Shown here piece after piece: positions 20,536 to 32,198 of a stretch of 64,000 nt of DNA; within the stretch, counting starts at the first letter, position 1, and each line of letters begins with the position of its first letter. The notes beneath the pieces were generated by a model that worked only from the letters and a program-made list of their open reading frames with translations, was not told the DNA's origin and did not search any database. A program made the position numbers and the translations under genes. Source of the DNA: Mallotus nudiflorus (taxonomy: Eukaryota; Streptophyta; Magnoliopsida; Malpighiales; Euphorbiaceae); contig CANTUR010000166.1 in the NCBI GenBank assembly GCA_947683625.1, positions 3,985,001 to 4,049,000 on the forward strand, in the 5' to 3' direction.

Positions 20536-22797
20536 CTATATCTCAATAGTCCAGCCTTTCTTATCCTCAGTGAGACCCATTTTAATTCCTTCAAGAGTTG
20601 AGTACAATTCCTGAGAAATTGATTCAGCTGTAATTTTGTATTCAATCCTGCATATGCGGCACAAAATTCTCGTTAGATGGAATATTAGTGTGATAAAGAT
20701 CCATGTCCGTGCTATAAAAAACTCGTTCTAATAAGTTCTTTCAGCAGAAACTGGCAATCAAGTTCTGTATGATTAACAGTAGTCATTTCACCTTCTGTCC
20801 TGATATCTGATACTGCCTACGGGGGCAACACCTACTGCAGTTCCAGTGCAGAAGACTTCATCGGCATCCATTAATTCATCTACTGGAATAGCACGTTCCT
20901 CAACCTGATTCAATTTCGTAGTCTCTTCAGAATGAAGCCCAGGAATACTAAGTAGATGTGCCATATATTTTGCATTAGCAGTACATGCTGCAGGGGACTT
21001 GATTTACCAATTAAGAGTGCCCTTTCCATTTTGCCATTGTACTGGCATCGGGATGAAAAATCGTTACCTGATAATCTAGATCACGAGCAATTTCAATGAT
21101 GCTTCTTCGAGTGACACCTTGCAGGATAGTACCATTCACTGCTGGAGTAGAAATTACATTTCCCTGGAAAGATTGATATTGACATCTAGTTTAGGCCAAT
21201 TCTAAGACAGTCACATAAAGCTTAAATGGAAATGTTATCAAAACACACCTTTACGATGAAGATGTTGCAAGAAGATACTTCTTCCAGATATTTCTTATTC
21301 ACTGAGTCGAGGTACAGAACATCAGAAAATCCTCTGTTTTTGGCCCTGGCTATTGCTTTTAGAACCTGCATATAATAAACAACTAATGTGCTATAACATG
21401 TATAAGAAACCTTCATATCCCTAAATTTTGCACGCCATGAATTTGCTTACAGGTGCATAATTCGTGATGGACTTGACACCGCCAGCTCCTCCGCGAGAGG
21501 TGCGATGAAACTCCTCTTCAACATACAAGTTCAGTGGAGATGAACCCTCCTGTACCCGGTTCAAGGAACATTTAAGCCACTCTATGGTAGACCAAAGAGG
21601 GTTTCAAGTTTAAACAGCAAAAAAACCCACCTTGAAATAGTTTCCAACAGGAGAAGCGTATATGAGGAATGTGTATTCAGGAGCCGGCGCCAAACCCAAT
21701 ACAGGACCACTTCCCATTAGTAAAGGCCTGATGTACAAAGTTCCTTTCCCTGGAGGAGGAACCTGTAAACAAGTTGGCAAAAAGTTCTCAAAGAAGATGA
21801 AAAGTTGGCAAAAAAAAAAAAGTTGTAGTAAAAAATCTGTACCCATCGCTTGTTAGAAGAAGCAACTTCTTTCACAGCATCAACAAATTGATCGATGGAG
21901 GGACAAGGCATGCACATTCTGTCAGCACCCATTTTCATACGGATGGCATTTTGATCTGGTCGAAAGAGCAGTATACGGCCATCTTCTTTTCTATATGCTT
22001 TTGTACCCTCATACAATCCCTGATTAGATTTATTTGACACAGTGCTTTAGTTGAAAAGAGCTAAAAGAAACATATAGAGAATTGTACTACATACAGCTAT
22101 ATATATATATATTGTCTTTAATCATTCTTTGAAGTTCCAAAGATGGAAAAATTTCAGCTTGCCTGCCCATAATTGAGGACTCCTGCGGAAGGGCTCAATT
22201 CAATATTTCTATAACGACTAAGTTGTCCTTGCAAAAAACTTCCATCTTTAGAACATTTCATCACGTACATATGATCAGCTGGGGTTATGCCAAATCCAAG
22301 ATTATCCCAATCCAGATCAGCATACTCATCCTCATCACCATCAGCACTAGTACCACCCAGCAACGAAAAGAGCAAAAAATCTAAAACATACGAAACTATA
22401 ATATGGGAGGGAAAAAAAAAAAGCAGCACAAGCAAAATGATCACCACTTACCAGTAAGCCAACGGCTTGCCCACTTGCTGGAGAGAAGATACAGCTTGGG
22501 TAGAGTAACAAATGAAAGGTTCAAGCTGCGGTCATGAAGAAAAATTCAATGAGCCAATACCCTAATGCCTTAATCTTTAATTCACATCCACATACAATGA
22601 AAATGTTTCTTCTGGACGTTATGATGCAAAAAATTCACAATAATCTTAAAGGGTATGGCCCATAAGAGAAAACATAAACCAAATCTTTATATTTTCAAAA
22701 AAAAAAATTAAAAAAAAAAAAACAGGACCTGGAATAAAGAAATAGCTCGTAAAGACTGAAACAATCTGGAGGACAAGCAAGAAGCTGTTGGAATCAT
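20536..22797 (-). CDS. BCAT: Branched-chain amino acid aminotransferase (BCAT), ten exons, intact
   Basis: A PLP enzyme that transfers the amino group between leucine, isoleucine or valine and 2-oxoglutarate, in the last step of synthesis or first step of breakdown. Exons on the minus strand: 22797-22729, 22525-22452, 22346-22163, 22019-21843, 21762-21631, 21549-21451, 21365-21249, 21163-21068, 20904-20792, 20647-20536. All junctions keep frame, giving 390 residues, the usual size. Residues 1-23 (MIPTASCLSSRLFQSLRAIS) are Ser/Arg-rich without acids, like a mitochondrial or plastid transit peptide. Family motifs: LSPSAGVLNYGQGLYEG, KAYRKEDGRILLFRPDQNA, YIRPLLMGSG, RGGAGGVKSITNYAP with the PLP lysine at Lys238, VLYLDSVNKKYLEEVSSCN, DADEVFCTGTA, and the end GWTIEI. 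Intron 3 uses a GC donor. Paralogue and compartment are not resolvable by eye. Confidence 0.96.
22020..22162 (-). other. GC-AG intron 3 of BCAT
   Basis: The exon codes ...LNYGQ and ends CAG. The next bases are GCAAGC. The next exon begins after TCAG with GGATTGTAT (GLYEG). Only the GC donor preserves the conserved NYGQGLYEG. CAG|GCAAG is the known consensus for U2-type GC-AG introns. Confidence 0.9.
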
Positions 22798-23045
22798 CGT
22801 TTCAAGAACAAATCAAACAGTTCTTTTTGTTAAAGTAGGCCAAGTGATCAGATTGAAGAAAAAAATGTTTGGCAGAAAGATACTTACATACAGAAATAGA
22901 GGAAACAGAGGAATGGATTAAGATAGGGAGAGCGATGTTTTTGGGAGGCGAGAAAAAGGAAGCGCTAAAAGAAAATAAGAAAAAAAATACAAATAGCAAT
23001 CGACACGCAACTGTTCCACGTATTTATTTCTCATCCGATTGGTTG
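22798..23045 (-). promoter_or_regulatory. Putative BCAT 5' UTR and promoter
   Basis: Upstream of the start on the minus strand are CCAAT at about 23038-23042, an AAATAAATA TATA-like element at about 23021-23029, and ACGTGG at 23016-23021. A pyrimidine-rich leader follows. An open frame here (22802-22999) has no ATG in frame and is probably leader. Confidence 0.35.
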
Positions 23046-24040
23046 GATAAGTCGTTGCCACCTTACTTCAGTTCTTTTGTTTTTATTTTCAGATTTCTAA
23101 TTTCATAAAGCGAACTACATCTAATGACACGATTTATCATACATCAATTAAATAATTTATATTTAATCAGTAAAAAAAATATCATTTTATTATAAATTTT
23201 ATTATTAAATATAATATATTTAAAGTAGGTAAAAAAATTTAAATTAATTATAAACAAACAAATATAATTGTAATTATGTAATTTAATTATTTTTACGAAT
23301 ATTATTTAATTTAATAAAAAATTTATGTGTTGTTCATTATCTTAAAAAAAAGTGACTAACCGCAACATAAATAATATATTGCGAATTTATGTAATTAATT
23401 TTTTTATTTTTATATTTTATTAAAAACTTTAAAATTAAAAATAAAATACTTTTTTTATAATGTCCGAAAATTATACGTTATACCTATGATAATCCTTATC
23501 TTTAATAATGATTAATGGATTTATGTTTGTTAGATTCGGTTTCAATGGTCAACATTTTTTTTTTTTATCGACACCAATAGTCAACATGGTGCACTCCACT
23601 GAATTATAATTGTATATACTTTTGGTGGGTTGATTAAAATATGATACATATTAGACAATATGCATGTACACGTTAGATCCACTCCAATTTACCAAGACAT
23701 CTTGATCTTGGTGTTGGACACTCATCAAAATAGTATTATATTGTGGATTCAAACTATCAATCCATCTTTTCCCTATAACACATTAATATTTTTTAGTAAA
23801 AAAAAATCCACTTCAATTTCTTTTACTCGTTTTTTTTATTTCTTTAACTAATAAAAATTATCTCTTAGATGAGTTCGCATATCAATTAAAAATGTAATTT
23901 TTAAAAAGAATAATTTTAAAAAATGTCTTCTTGTAGCATATATCATTGAAAAAAAAATATTTTCTTTCATCTTATCATTAGATTTGGTTTATTTGGTTTT
24001 GCATAAACGAGAAATTTATAAAAATTATATAAAATTTGAA
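23046..24040. other. AT-rich intergenic sequence upstream of BCAT
   Basis: Poly-A/T-rich sequence, no coding seen. The short open frame at 23660-23851 shows no recognisable motif. Confidence 0.45.
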
Positions 24041-24041
24041 A

Positions 24042-24402
24042 TAATACATACATGCTCCTTTTATGTGTCATTTTTTGTCAGTTTAACATTTTAATTTATA
24101 ATTTTGTTATTTTAACATCTGAACTTATTTAAAATATATTAGTTTTTACTAATATGATGACATAATACATTTATCACCTCCTATACTTGTTACTTTTTAT
24201 CAGTTTGACACCTCTATTTATAGTTTTTTATCAGTCAAACCCTTATGATGTGACATATGTTGATTTATTATTACATGTCACGTATATTGACAAAGGTTTC
24301 AAAATAGCATTTTGTCAAAGTTCAGATGTCAAAATGGCAAAACTATAAGTTGAAACGTCAAACTGACAAAAAATGACAAGTATAGAAGTTATGTATGTAT
24401 TA
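24042..24402. mobile_element. MITE-like element, copy 2
   Basis: Ends in a perfect 12-bp inverted pair (taatacatacat / atgtatgtatta). Imperfect inverted homology continues for about 80 bp inward, with 'cattttttgtcagttt' and its complement. It shares interior sequence ('gacaaaggtttcaaaat') with copy 1 at 18067-18484, showing they are one family. Confidence 0.8.
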
Positions 24403-24991
24403 CGTCATAAAATTTTGATGCATGTCCCTTGGAATCTATAAATATTTTTACTTTAATTTCTCTACTTCTATTAAAATTTTATCCTTGACTAGTTATACTT
24501 TTAGTTCTAATTCTGACTTTGCTAATTCTGCATTGAATTGAAAGATAAAATTGCAAGACTAGATTATATAGAAGATCACGTAGGAAAAACATGAGTTTCC
24601 ACTCCAAATTCTATAACTTGGTTGGCATTGGTGTTGTTACAACATATCAATGCAAGTATCAAGAGTATTTGAGTTTGAACTTTATATAGTGGTAGTGTAG
24701 GACCAAAAAGTTAAAACCCACTAGCGACCACATCAGCTTCATATTCCTGTAAATCTTTAATGATAAAGGAAATGGCAGAGGCTGATAAATTAGTGATGCC
24801 CCCATTTATGTGCATAAACGTTAGTAAATTTTTCAAGTTAGAATTTGTAGGTTCTAAGAGCAAGGGCAGGGTAGAGCCTCCCGTTAGTAGTTTAAATGGT
24901 AAAAAATAGAAACATTGAATATGAAGAGTAGTATTCAATCCCCTATCCTTCTTTTATTATCCCTCTTACATTAGAAAATTAAATCACTTAT
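24403..24991. other. Left flank of composite element E1
   Basis: No gene recognised. The minus-strand open frame 24711-24938 (with LLTGGSTLPLLLEPT) resembles translated repeat sequence rather than a conserved protein. cttat at 24987-24991 is the proposed left target duplication of E1. Confidence 0.4.
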
Positions 24992-25749
24992 TGTAGGCAA
25001 CGGGGTTTAGCACTCACCCAAATGTTTGGTGACCACAACATTGTGTAAGCCTGAGGCCCACTAGGATATACAAAATAGGCATAAAGCCTAAATAGGAGAA
25101 GGAGTCACCACCGGAATAAAAGTCAGGATACACTGTGTGGAAATTAGATCTCACGGAGGTTCCCATAAGCCGTCATTACAGAACAGGTTCAAAAACTGGG
25201 TATGGGCTTTTGAAATGCCCAAACAATCTTGTGGTTAGCCTCCATTTGTGTTTTATATTTTGTTACTTTTAATTATTCAATTATTTCTTTATTAATATGA
25301 AAATTATATTTTCTTCCAAACAATTGTCGAATTTTATGTTTAAACTCAAATTTGCACATTAATTCAATTTCATGCATTATAGGTCCCAATATTCATCACA
25401 AAATACCATCAAATAGTACTTTCAAATAAAATAGGGGAAGAGATTAAGGATTACAACACTTTGCGCAAGTAAAAGTAAAATAAACTAGCTATTAAACAAG
25501 CAAACTTAAGGAGGCTAATAAGGAATACTTAATTGATGATTATGAGTCACCCCATGATTTTCTGTAATTGAGCACAATATTAGTCTCCATGAATATAAGA
25601 AAACTTCTACAAAATAAACCCACAAAGTTAGTTCAATATAACATCAAATATACGTAAATGAAGATAAAGATAAATTTATAAACACTTTTGATTTAAGCAT
25701 GATAACAAAATAATTATGTATAAAGGGAACTATTAATATAAAGATGCAA

Positions 25750-25975
25750 AGGCATATAAATCATGCAAAAATAGACTTAAGGTCAAAAGTTAAAATGCTA
25801 AACTTTATTGATGTGGTGATGCTTCAATACGAAGGCATATAAATCATGCAAAAATAGCCTTAAGGTCAAAAGTTAAAATGCTACACTCTGTTGATGTGGT
25901 GACGCCTCAATGCAAAGGCATATAAATCATGCAAAAATAGACTTAAGGTCAAAAGTTAAAATGCTAAACTCTGTT
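25750..25975. repeat. ~85-bp triplication inside E1 3' LTR
   Basis: The segment 'aaaggcatataaatcatgc' followed by 'ttaaggtcaaaagttaaaat' appears three times (about 25748, 25831 and 25915; period about 83-84). The 5' LTR has one copy (53379-53440). Confidence 0.85.
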
Positions 25976-26152
25976 AATGTGGTGATGCCTCATCAATTAG
26001 GCATCGCCTTTAGGAATAGAGGCAATTTCATATTGCCTCAACCTAGAGAGGCGATGCCTCTTTAAAGAGGCGCAACCTGATGATCAGGCACAGAAATTAT
26101 TTAATCAAGCTCCTTGACTTCTAAGTTAATCAAAGCACACAGATATGAACAA

Positions 26153-27531
26153 TGATGTATGTAATTCTTTACATATATTTTAGTTGAATTTTAATGAGTT
26201 TTGTATAAATATTCAAATTAATTTAAGTAGGAATTAGGCTTAAAAAAGAATTATTTCGGTTTGATATTTTATTTAGTTTTTACTTGTTTTTGTAATTTAT
26301 TTATTTCTATTAGGAATTGTATTTAAATATGAACAAATATTCTCTTTTTTCCTTAGGAAACTAGCTAAGGATTCTAAAAAAATCAAGGATTTGTATAAAA
26401 AGATCAATGTTAAGGGCAACACGGTTTGGCACACACTTGTGTCATGCCTGTGCAATCTACTAGCATATAAGCTTCATGTCACACAAGTGCAACATAGGTG
26501 TGTTGCTGCTGGTGCATCTTTCTACATGAATTGATGAAGTTTTGAAAGTGCAACATGGTTTTAAGCACGGCCATATTTGAAAGTATGAAACCTTTTGGAA
26601 TCTGAATCCGAGCTCATGCATAGTTGTGCTAAAGACTATGTCAGAAAGTTTAACATCACACCAGCTCAGTACAGTAGTGCGATGGGTGTGTCGAAGAAAA
26701 GGAGACTTTTTCCTAAGCAAGAAAGGAAAAAGAATTTAAAGGCCAAACGATCTCCTATTAGGTTTTCCTATATAAAGGTATGGTAAGAGGTATTTGAGGG
26801 CATTTCATTCACCACTCAAGAGGAAACAAACAAAGAGCCAAACTAGGATTAAAGACAATTGATTTAAGAATTCAAGAGTTTTATTTTCATTATTTCTTTC
26901 TTCATCTTTAATCTTTTAATTATGTTAGTTTGCTTCGCCACAACTATGCGTGGCTAAATTCTTTTAGGGTTTAGGTTAGGAGTAATTAGTTCATGATGTG
27001 ATTGAACACAAGTTTTATCTATTAAATTGATTTTCAATTAATTTTATGAGTTTCACTTATTTTATGCTTTCATTCTTGGCCAGCTTGTTTGCATGTTTAT
27101 GGGTAAATTCACCACTAAGAGTTAGGAGAATTTATTAGCTTTAGACTCATAGGGCTTAGATCACTTGACCACAAGAGTAGGTGAGCTTAACGAGTTTTAA
27201 TTAATTTCTTAATCATGAGAGTAGGTTGAATCTTAATCTTAACATGCTTAATTGAACTCGAGAGAGTCTTTAGATATTTTAGAACAATTATCCTTAACTG
27301 GATTCAATGTTTAAATTTATTGAAAGTGTTCATAATTTGATTGGAATAATGAAACTAAGCCAAAGCTCTAAGATTTTTATCATTTAATTTTAATTTTACA
27401 AATTCACTTTATTTAATTTACTAGCTAAGATATAAGTAAAGATATTAGTACTCAATATACAGTCTTCATGGGAACGATAACTTTTTATACTACAATCACG
27501 ATCCGTGCGCTTGTGGGTTTTGATCGCAATA
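26153..27531 (+). mobile_element. Athila-like solo LTR in E1 3' LTR
   Basis: This 1379 bp block is absent from the sister LTR at 53583-53595, where 'agatataaataactttacac' runs on. aacaa flanks both ends (26148-26152 and 27532-27536). Its last 60 bases ('gggaacgataactttttata', 'cacgatccgtgcgcttgtgg') resemble the 3' end of Athila-type Gypsy LTRs, and it contains 'ttcgccacaactatgcgtgg'. No gag or pol. The final bases are not the expected CA, so the border may be off by a few bases or mutated. Confidence 0.7.
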
Positions 27532-27599
27532 AACAACTTTACACTTGCATCAATACTTAAGGGCATAAAACATCATGTTATGGATATAGTATCTAAAAT

Positions 27600-30500
27600 T
27601 GTAATATCCCGTGTTTTTTTAAAATATTTTTACACTGTACCGGGATATACAGTGTCAATAATTTTCATGCATTATACGATATTTTTATGAGTTGATATGT
27701 ATTTTAAACCTATTTTAATTACTGTCTATTATTTTCAATATTTTACGTAAAATTTTCCCGGGACTTTCATTTTCGGGGAAATTTCCACGTAAACAAGGTA
27801 TTATTAATTATTTTAAATGTATTTACGGGTTTGCATGAACTCATATATATTTTTAAATTATTAAATAAAGCCTGTGTGTGTATATTTATTTAATTAGGGT
27901 TTATTATTACCCTAATATTTTATTATTTATTTATTATTATTTGATTATTTTATTTATTATTAAATTATTAAAATTTATTATTTTATTATTATTTATTTAT
28001 TAATATTTAATTATTTTAATTTATTTTATTTTTTTTCTTTTTTTTTCTTTTCCTTTTTCTTTCTTTTTCTTTTTCTTTTTCTTTCCTTTTCTTTCTTTTT
28101 CTTTTTCTTCTTCTTCTTCTTTCTCTCCCGCCCGACGCCCGACCACCATTTTCTCACCGCCGTTTCTCCCTCCTCCGGCCACCGTTTTCGACACCGCCGG
28201 TCTCTATCTTCTCCTTGAGCTCCGGTGAGTGTTATTCTAGCTTTGGTTTGAGCTAAAATGGTCTAGAATTGCTTAGGTTTCGATTTGAAAATTTCGGCCT
28301 CTTTGGGTTTTCGATTTTTTTGAGCTTCGATTTGGATGATTCATGGAAAATTCCTTCACAAATGTTGTTCCTGGTAGCTTAATCTTCATGTATGAATTTT
28401 TATAGAATTTTTGAAGGTTGTTTGGATTTTTGGGTATTTTTGAATATTTTAATATTATTTTCTAATTTTCGGAAATTAATTATTTAAATTATGAAATTAG
28501 AGTTTATGGTTGAATTAGGTGTTGAAATGAATTATAGAAATTTATTTGGAATTTTTATGAATTTCTAAGTATTTATTTTTAATTATTGAAGTTTATGTGA
28601 TTTTGTAAAATTAAGTTAATTGTGTTTTAAATTGAATTTAATTGGTTAATTGAGTTTAATTATTGATATTATTGATAAATATGTTGAGAAAATTAATTTT
28701 GGATAATTGTATGATTTTTGGTGAATTTTTGAAGTAATTTAGGTATATATATATATATATAGGGGTATTTTGGTAATTTTACCCTAAATTGTCTAAAAAT
28801 GTAATTTAATTGGTTTTAATATTTATTTAAGGTATAAAAATGATTTCTACAAAACATTTGGTATTTTTAACTAATTAAAACTATTTTCCGGGAATTATTT
28901 TCAATTATATATATAATATACGGTTTTTCTAATAAAATGAGTTTTAATCGGTTTTTACAGTGTTTCAAGATTTATTATGTAATTTCTACGTATGAAATGT
29001 ATTTTTATGATTTAAGGATATTTTGGTATATTTGAATATATATTCTGTGTTTGTGGACCCCGGTCGACAGATTGTAGTTTGGAGTCCGACCGAGGGGTTG
29101 TGATTGATTGTGGTGTTTATTTTTGAAGTGTATTTTCTTTGCAGGGTCGGCTCTACTCTTTTGAGTAGAGAGATGTCCGTTTTACAGGGGAGGTTCTGTC
29201 GGATTTCCGGTAGAATTCTCGTAAAACGTGATATCCAGTCGAACCCTAATTTCCGATTCTGTGTTGAATACTCTAGATTGAATTCTAGGATTTCTGTTAG
29301 GGTTATTCTGATGTCGATTAATTATTTCTTGTTTAGTTGCGCCGAGACCGAGGGTTAGTGGACCAGGCCCGTCGGACCTGTCTCGTGGAGCGCATTAGGT
29401 GAGTTACTATATTATATATATATGCTTAGGATGCATGATTTAGAAAAATGCATGTTTTATTTTGACTGAATATGCATAAATAATGTGATTTATATTCAAG
29501 TATATTTTTGATATATTTTTGGTATATAATAAATTATATACATGTTTTGTTAATAAAATATATTTAAAATGTTTTTAAATACATTTTTAGTTTAATTCAT
29601 GATTTGATTGGATTTATTTGACATATATATACTCAAAATATACCTGGTTTATGTTTGGTATATTTCCAGTATATATATGGTTTATATTGTTGATTTATTT
29701 AAATTCATGCATCATGTATTTGTGAATGAATGTTTTATATTTAAGAATGAAGGATATCAATAGAACGTGCTACCTAGTGGGCAGCACTAGGACCGAGTAC
29801 GTACCGGTACGCCTATAGTTTTAGGCTATATACTAACTTATTTGTGGATATTGATTTGATTATGATTATTGATATGTGTGAGATGTGGTTTGGGTGTGAT
29901 TGCTGGAGCTCGGTTGACCAAGTGTCTCGGGGCCAATCACACTGGCAGTCAGACTGCTGGAGCTCGGTTGACTTAGTGTCTCGGGGCCAGTCTACTGTTC
30001 AAATGGATTAAGTGGATATATTTGGATCAGTGAGCCTGTATGGCTAGAGTGTTGTTTAACACTATTTTCTGAGGTTGCGATATTCTAGGGTTCTATGTGA
30101 TCCTTCATAAAAGTTGATTTTCAGACAAAATATATAAAATGATTTTTCAGCATCTGTATGAACTTGCCTGTATATATACATATTACTCATATACTATTGA
30201 CTGTATGCATTATCACTTAGAGTGTATGTATATATATTATAGTAATTCACTCAGTGAGGTCTGACTCCCCTCCGTTGACTATTTTTCAGGAGAGTCAACT
30301 TCCTCAGACCTCAGTAGCAGGTCGATACGCCGGATTTCTTCCGCCCCGGCTTCTTTATGTAAATTGTATACTTGAGTCTTATTTATTTTATCTAGACACT
30401 GCAGTAGTTGTGATTTTCAGTAGTTGTGAATTAAAGTATTTGTTTTAAAGAGATGTATTATAGTAAAACTGAATTTGTATAAAGATTATACATTTATGAG

Positions 30501-30709
30501 ATTATATATGCGATGTGATGAGTTTTGAATTGAATCCAGTTGATATGGATGATATTGTAATATTTATGATTTTTATTTTCCGCTGCATATTATATTTTTT
30601 ATGGTTATTATTGCATATTTATTTTATTTTTAGGCTTGCTACGGGTTCCGGATTCGAAAGAATTCCCGTTCCCTAGCGCCGGTCATGGCCCCTGTTTTGG
30701 GTCGTGACA
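27600..30709 (+). mobile_element. Solo LTR T3 (3110 bp)
   Basis: TGTAATATCCCGTG start and GGTCGTGACA end. It has all T-family blocks, including CT-rich 28030-28120, 'gagagatgtccgttttacag' at 29168, two 'ctcggttgac'/'gtgtctcgggg' motifs (29910-29990), and 'acgccggatttcttccgccc' at 30328. The empty site in the sister LTR (53651-53675) reads 'ctaaaataaataatgaaact'. The flanks here are aaaat (27595-27599) and aagtt (30710-30714), so the target was 5 bp with two later changes on the right. No coding sequence. Confidence 0.88.
28024..28124. repeat. Polypyrimidine (CTTTT)n tract in T3
   Basis: About 100 bases of almost pure C/T on the plus strand. The same tract is present in T6 at 49030-49125 and is shorter in T2, so it is a feature of the LTR family. 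Confidence 0.85.
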
Positions 30710-31225
30710 AAGTTAAACAATGAAACTAAAGCAAACAAGTAAACAACAAAGAACTTATGTAAAAACTAGAGCTTAATGAAGAAATATGGAGCTTCTTATT
30801 GCTCTATATGCTTACTTTTCAAAAATAGTTGGCCCTCAGAAGTTGTTTTAATCTAAGGCTTCATTTGAATTCAAGATCTCTTCCTTCTTCCTTTAAGAAA
30901 ATGGATTCTCAAGCTAGCTTTTTCCTTTCTTTCCAAGGATGTTTTTTTCTTCTTTTTTCAAAACTTTTTTTTTTCTTAAGCTTCCTCTTAGTTGCTAATG
31001 GTTGTCAACCTCCTTTTTCTCTCTATTCCCCTTTTTAAAGTCTTCATGCTTAGAGAAGACATCTATTATCCATTCCCCATCATTACTTCCCTTTTTTCCT
31101 TATTTTTTCTCACCTAAAAAGTCTACTTTTTATATAACTCTCAGGCTTGCAGGGGTATGGGGTCCACCCACTAAGTCACCATTGTCACTTCTGTATTTAA
31201 TGCAGATGCAAGTGGCTGGTGAAGA

Positions 31226-31300
31226 GGTGGTGCCTCTTTAATGAGGCATCACCTCATCCCATAGAGGCGACGTCTCATCATTAAGGCATTACCTCATTAA
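31226..31300. repeat. GC-richer palindromic block, E1 3' LTR
   Basis: Alternating forms of gaggcatcacctc and its complement ('gaggtggtgcctctttaatgaggcatcacctc'-type order) give stacked short inverted repeats. Equivalent blocks occur at 25985-26095, 35203-35390, 43203-43300, 53448-53535 and 54176-54222. Confidence 0.7.
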
Positions 31301-31510
31301 CCCTAACCCAAGATTGGGCCTTTGGGAGAGAATGGGCTTGGGCTCCATATGGGAAAAAATTGGGCTTTCAAGTCCATTTTCAAGGAGGTTTCAAGCTTCT
31401 CTTACATTCAAACTTTCCATGTTCTCATCACTGGGCTTTATTGCAGGCTTATTAAATCGAGCATACACAATTTGCCCAGTATTATAGGCCAATCGAACAA
31501 AGTGTCTAAA

Positions 31511-32198
31511 ATTTGCCCCTTTGATTTTTTAAAAAATCAAACACATGCACTTAAATTTTTTTTAAAAAAATGCACAATATAAATGATAATCAGTAAAGGA
31601 CATACCAGACCTCTGAGGTTCACTCAAGAGGTGAATTCTCTAACTTAAAATGTGACCATGATCCTCGGAAGTTCATCTCGATTAGCCATTCATTAATCGT
31701 CGATCCCAACTTCTTCAAACTAAGAAGCCACTTATTAACACATTTGAAACGTGATCCTTGGGAGCTCTATTAAGCTTGATTACTCACTCATCTGAAATGT
31801 GATTCTCGAGAACTCTATCAAACCCAATTGTTCACTTATTCAAAACGTGATCCTCGGGAACTCTATTAATCCCAATTGTTCACTCATCTGAAATGTAATC
31901 CTCGAGAACTCTATCAAGCCCAATTGCTCACTCAACTGAAATATAATCCTTGAGAACACTATCAAGCCCAATTACTCACTCATCTGAAATGTGATCCTTA
32001 AGAACTCTATCAAGCCTAATACACCACTCATTATAAATAGGAAACTCACGTCGTCATCCTTGGGGATACAAACCCAAAAGGCAGTCCCTCAATTATGATA
32101 CTTTGATAAGAGAAAATCCATAGCCCACCCTCGAATATGGGCCGATCAAACTAAGTATCCACAGTTCACCCCCTATCATGGGTCAATCAAATCGAGAG
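31511..32198 (-). other. E1 3' non-coding region with 48-bp tandem array
   Basis: It sits between the 3' LTR and the inserted E2-type LTR. It holds repeated 'gggccgatcaaac' with 'tttgcccc' segments (31475-31520, 32140-32198, resuming at 34409-34460) and the 48-bp array. No coding. Confidence 0.6.
31746..32035. repeat. 48-bp tandem array, six units
   Basis: Units start with 'gaaa(c/t)gtgatcc' at 31746, 31794, 31842, 31890, 31938 and 31986, an exact 48-bp step. Each contains 'gaactctatcaagcccaatt' or a close variant. A more diverged part extends upstream to about 31640. Confidence 0.9.

Larger units (their letters stand above)
24992..31510 (-). repeat. E1 3' LTR, split by two solo LTRs
   Basis: It matches 52632-54408 in several blocks: 'ggcaacggggtttagc', 'gatatgggcttttg'-type sequence near 25200, 'gatgcaaaggcatataaatcatgcaaaaatag' near 25745, and the region 30711-31510. 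Within it, an Athila-like LTR (26153-27531) and T3 (27600-30709) are insertions absent from the sister LTR. 25743-25990 carries a local triplication of the 'gcatataaatcatgcaaaaa' segment that is single in the 5' LTR. On the minus strand the LTR is preceded by AAAGGGGCAAAT, a plausible polypurine tract. Confidence 0.8.

Noticed and set aside
22802..22999. Hydrophobic N-terminal-like frame upstream of BCAT
   Set aside because: It has no ATG in frame, and a better-supported first exon with ATG lies at 22729-22797. Most likely 5' leader sequence.
25750..26100. Regular repeats near 25.75-26.1 kb as a CRISPR-like array
   Set aside because: Plant nuclear context. The units are an 83-84-bp triplication with no unique spacers, inside an LTR.
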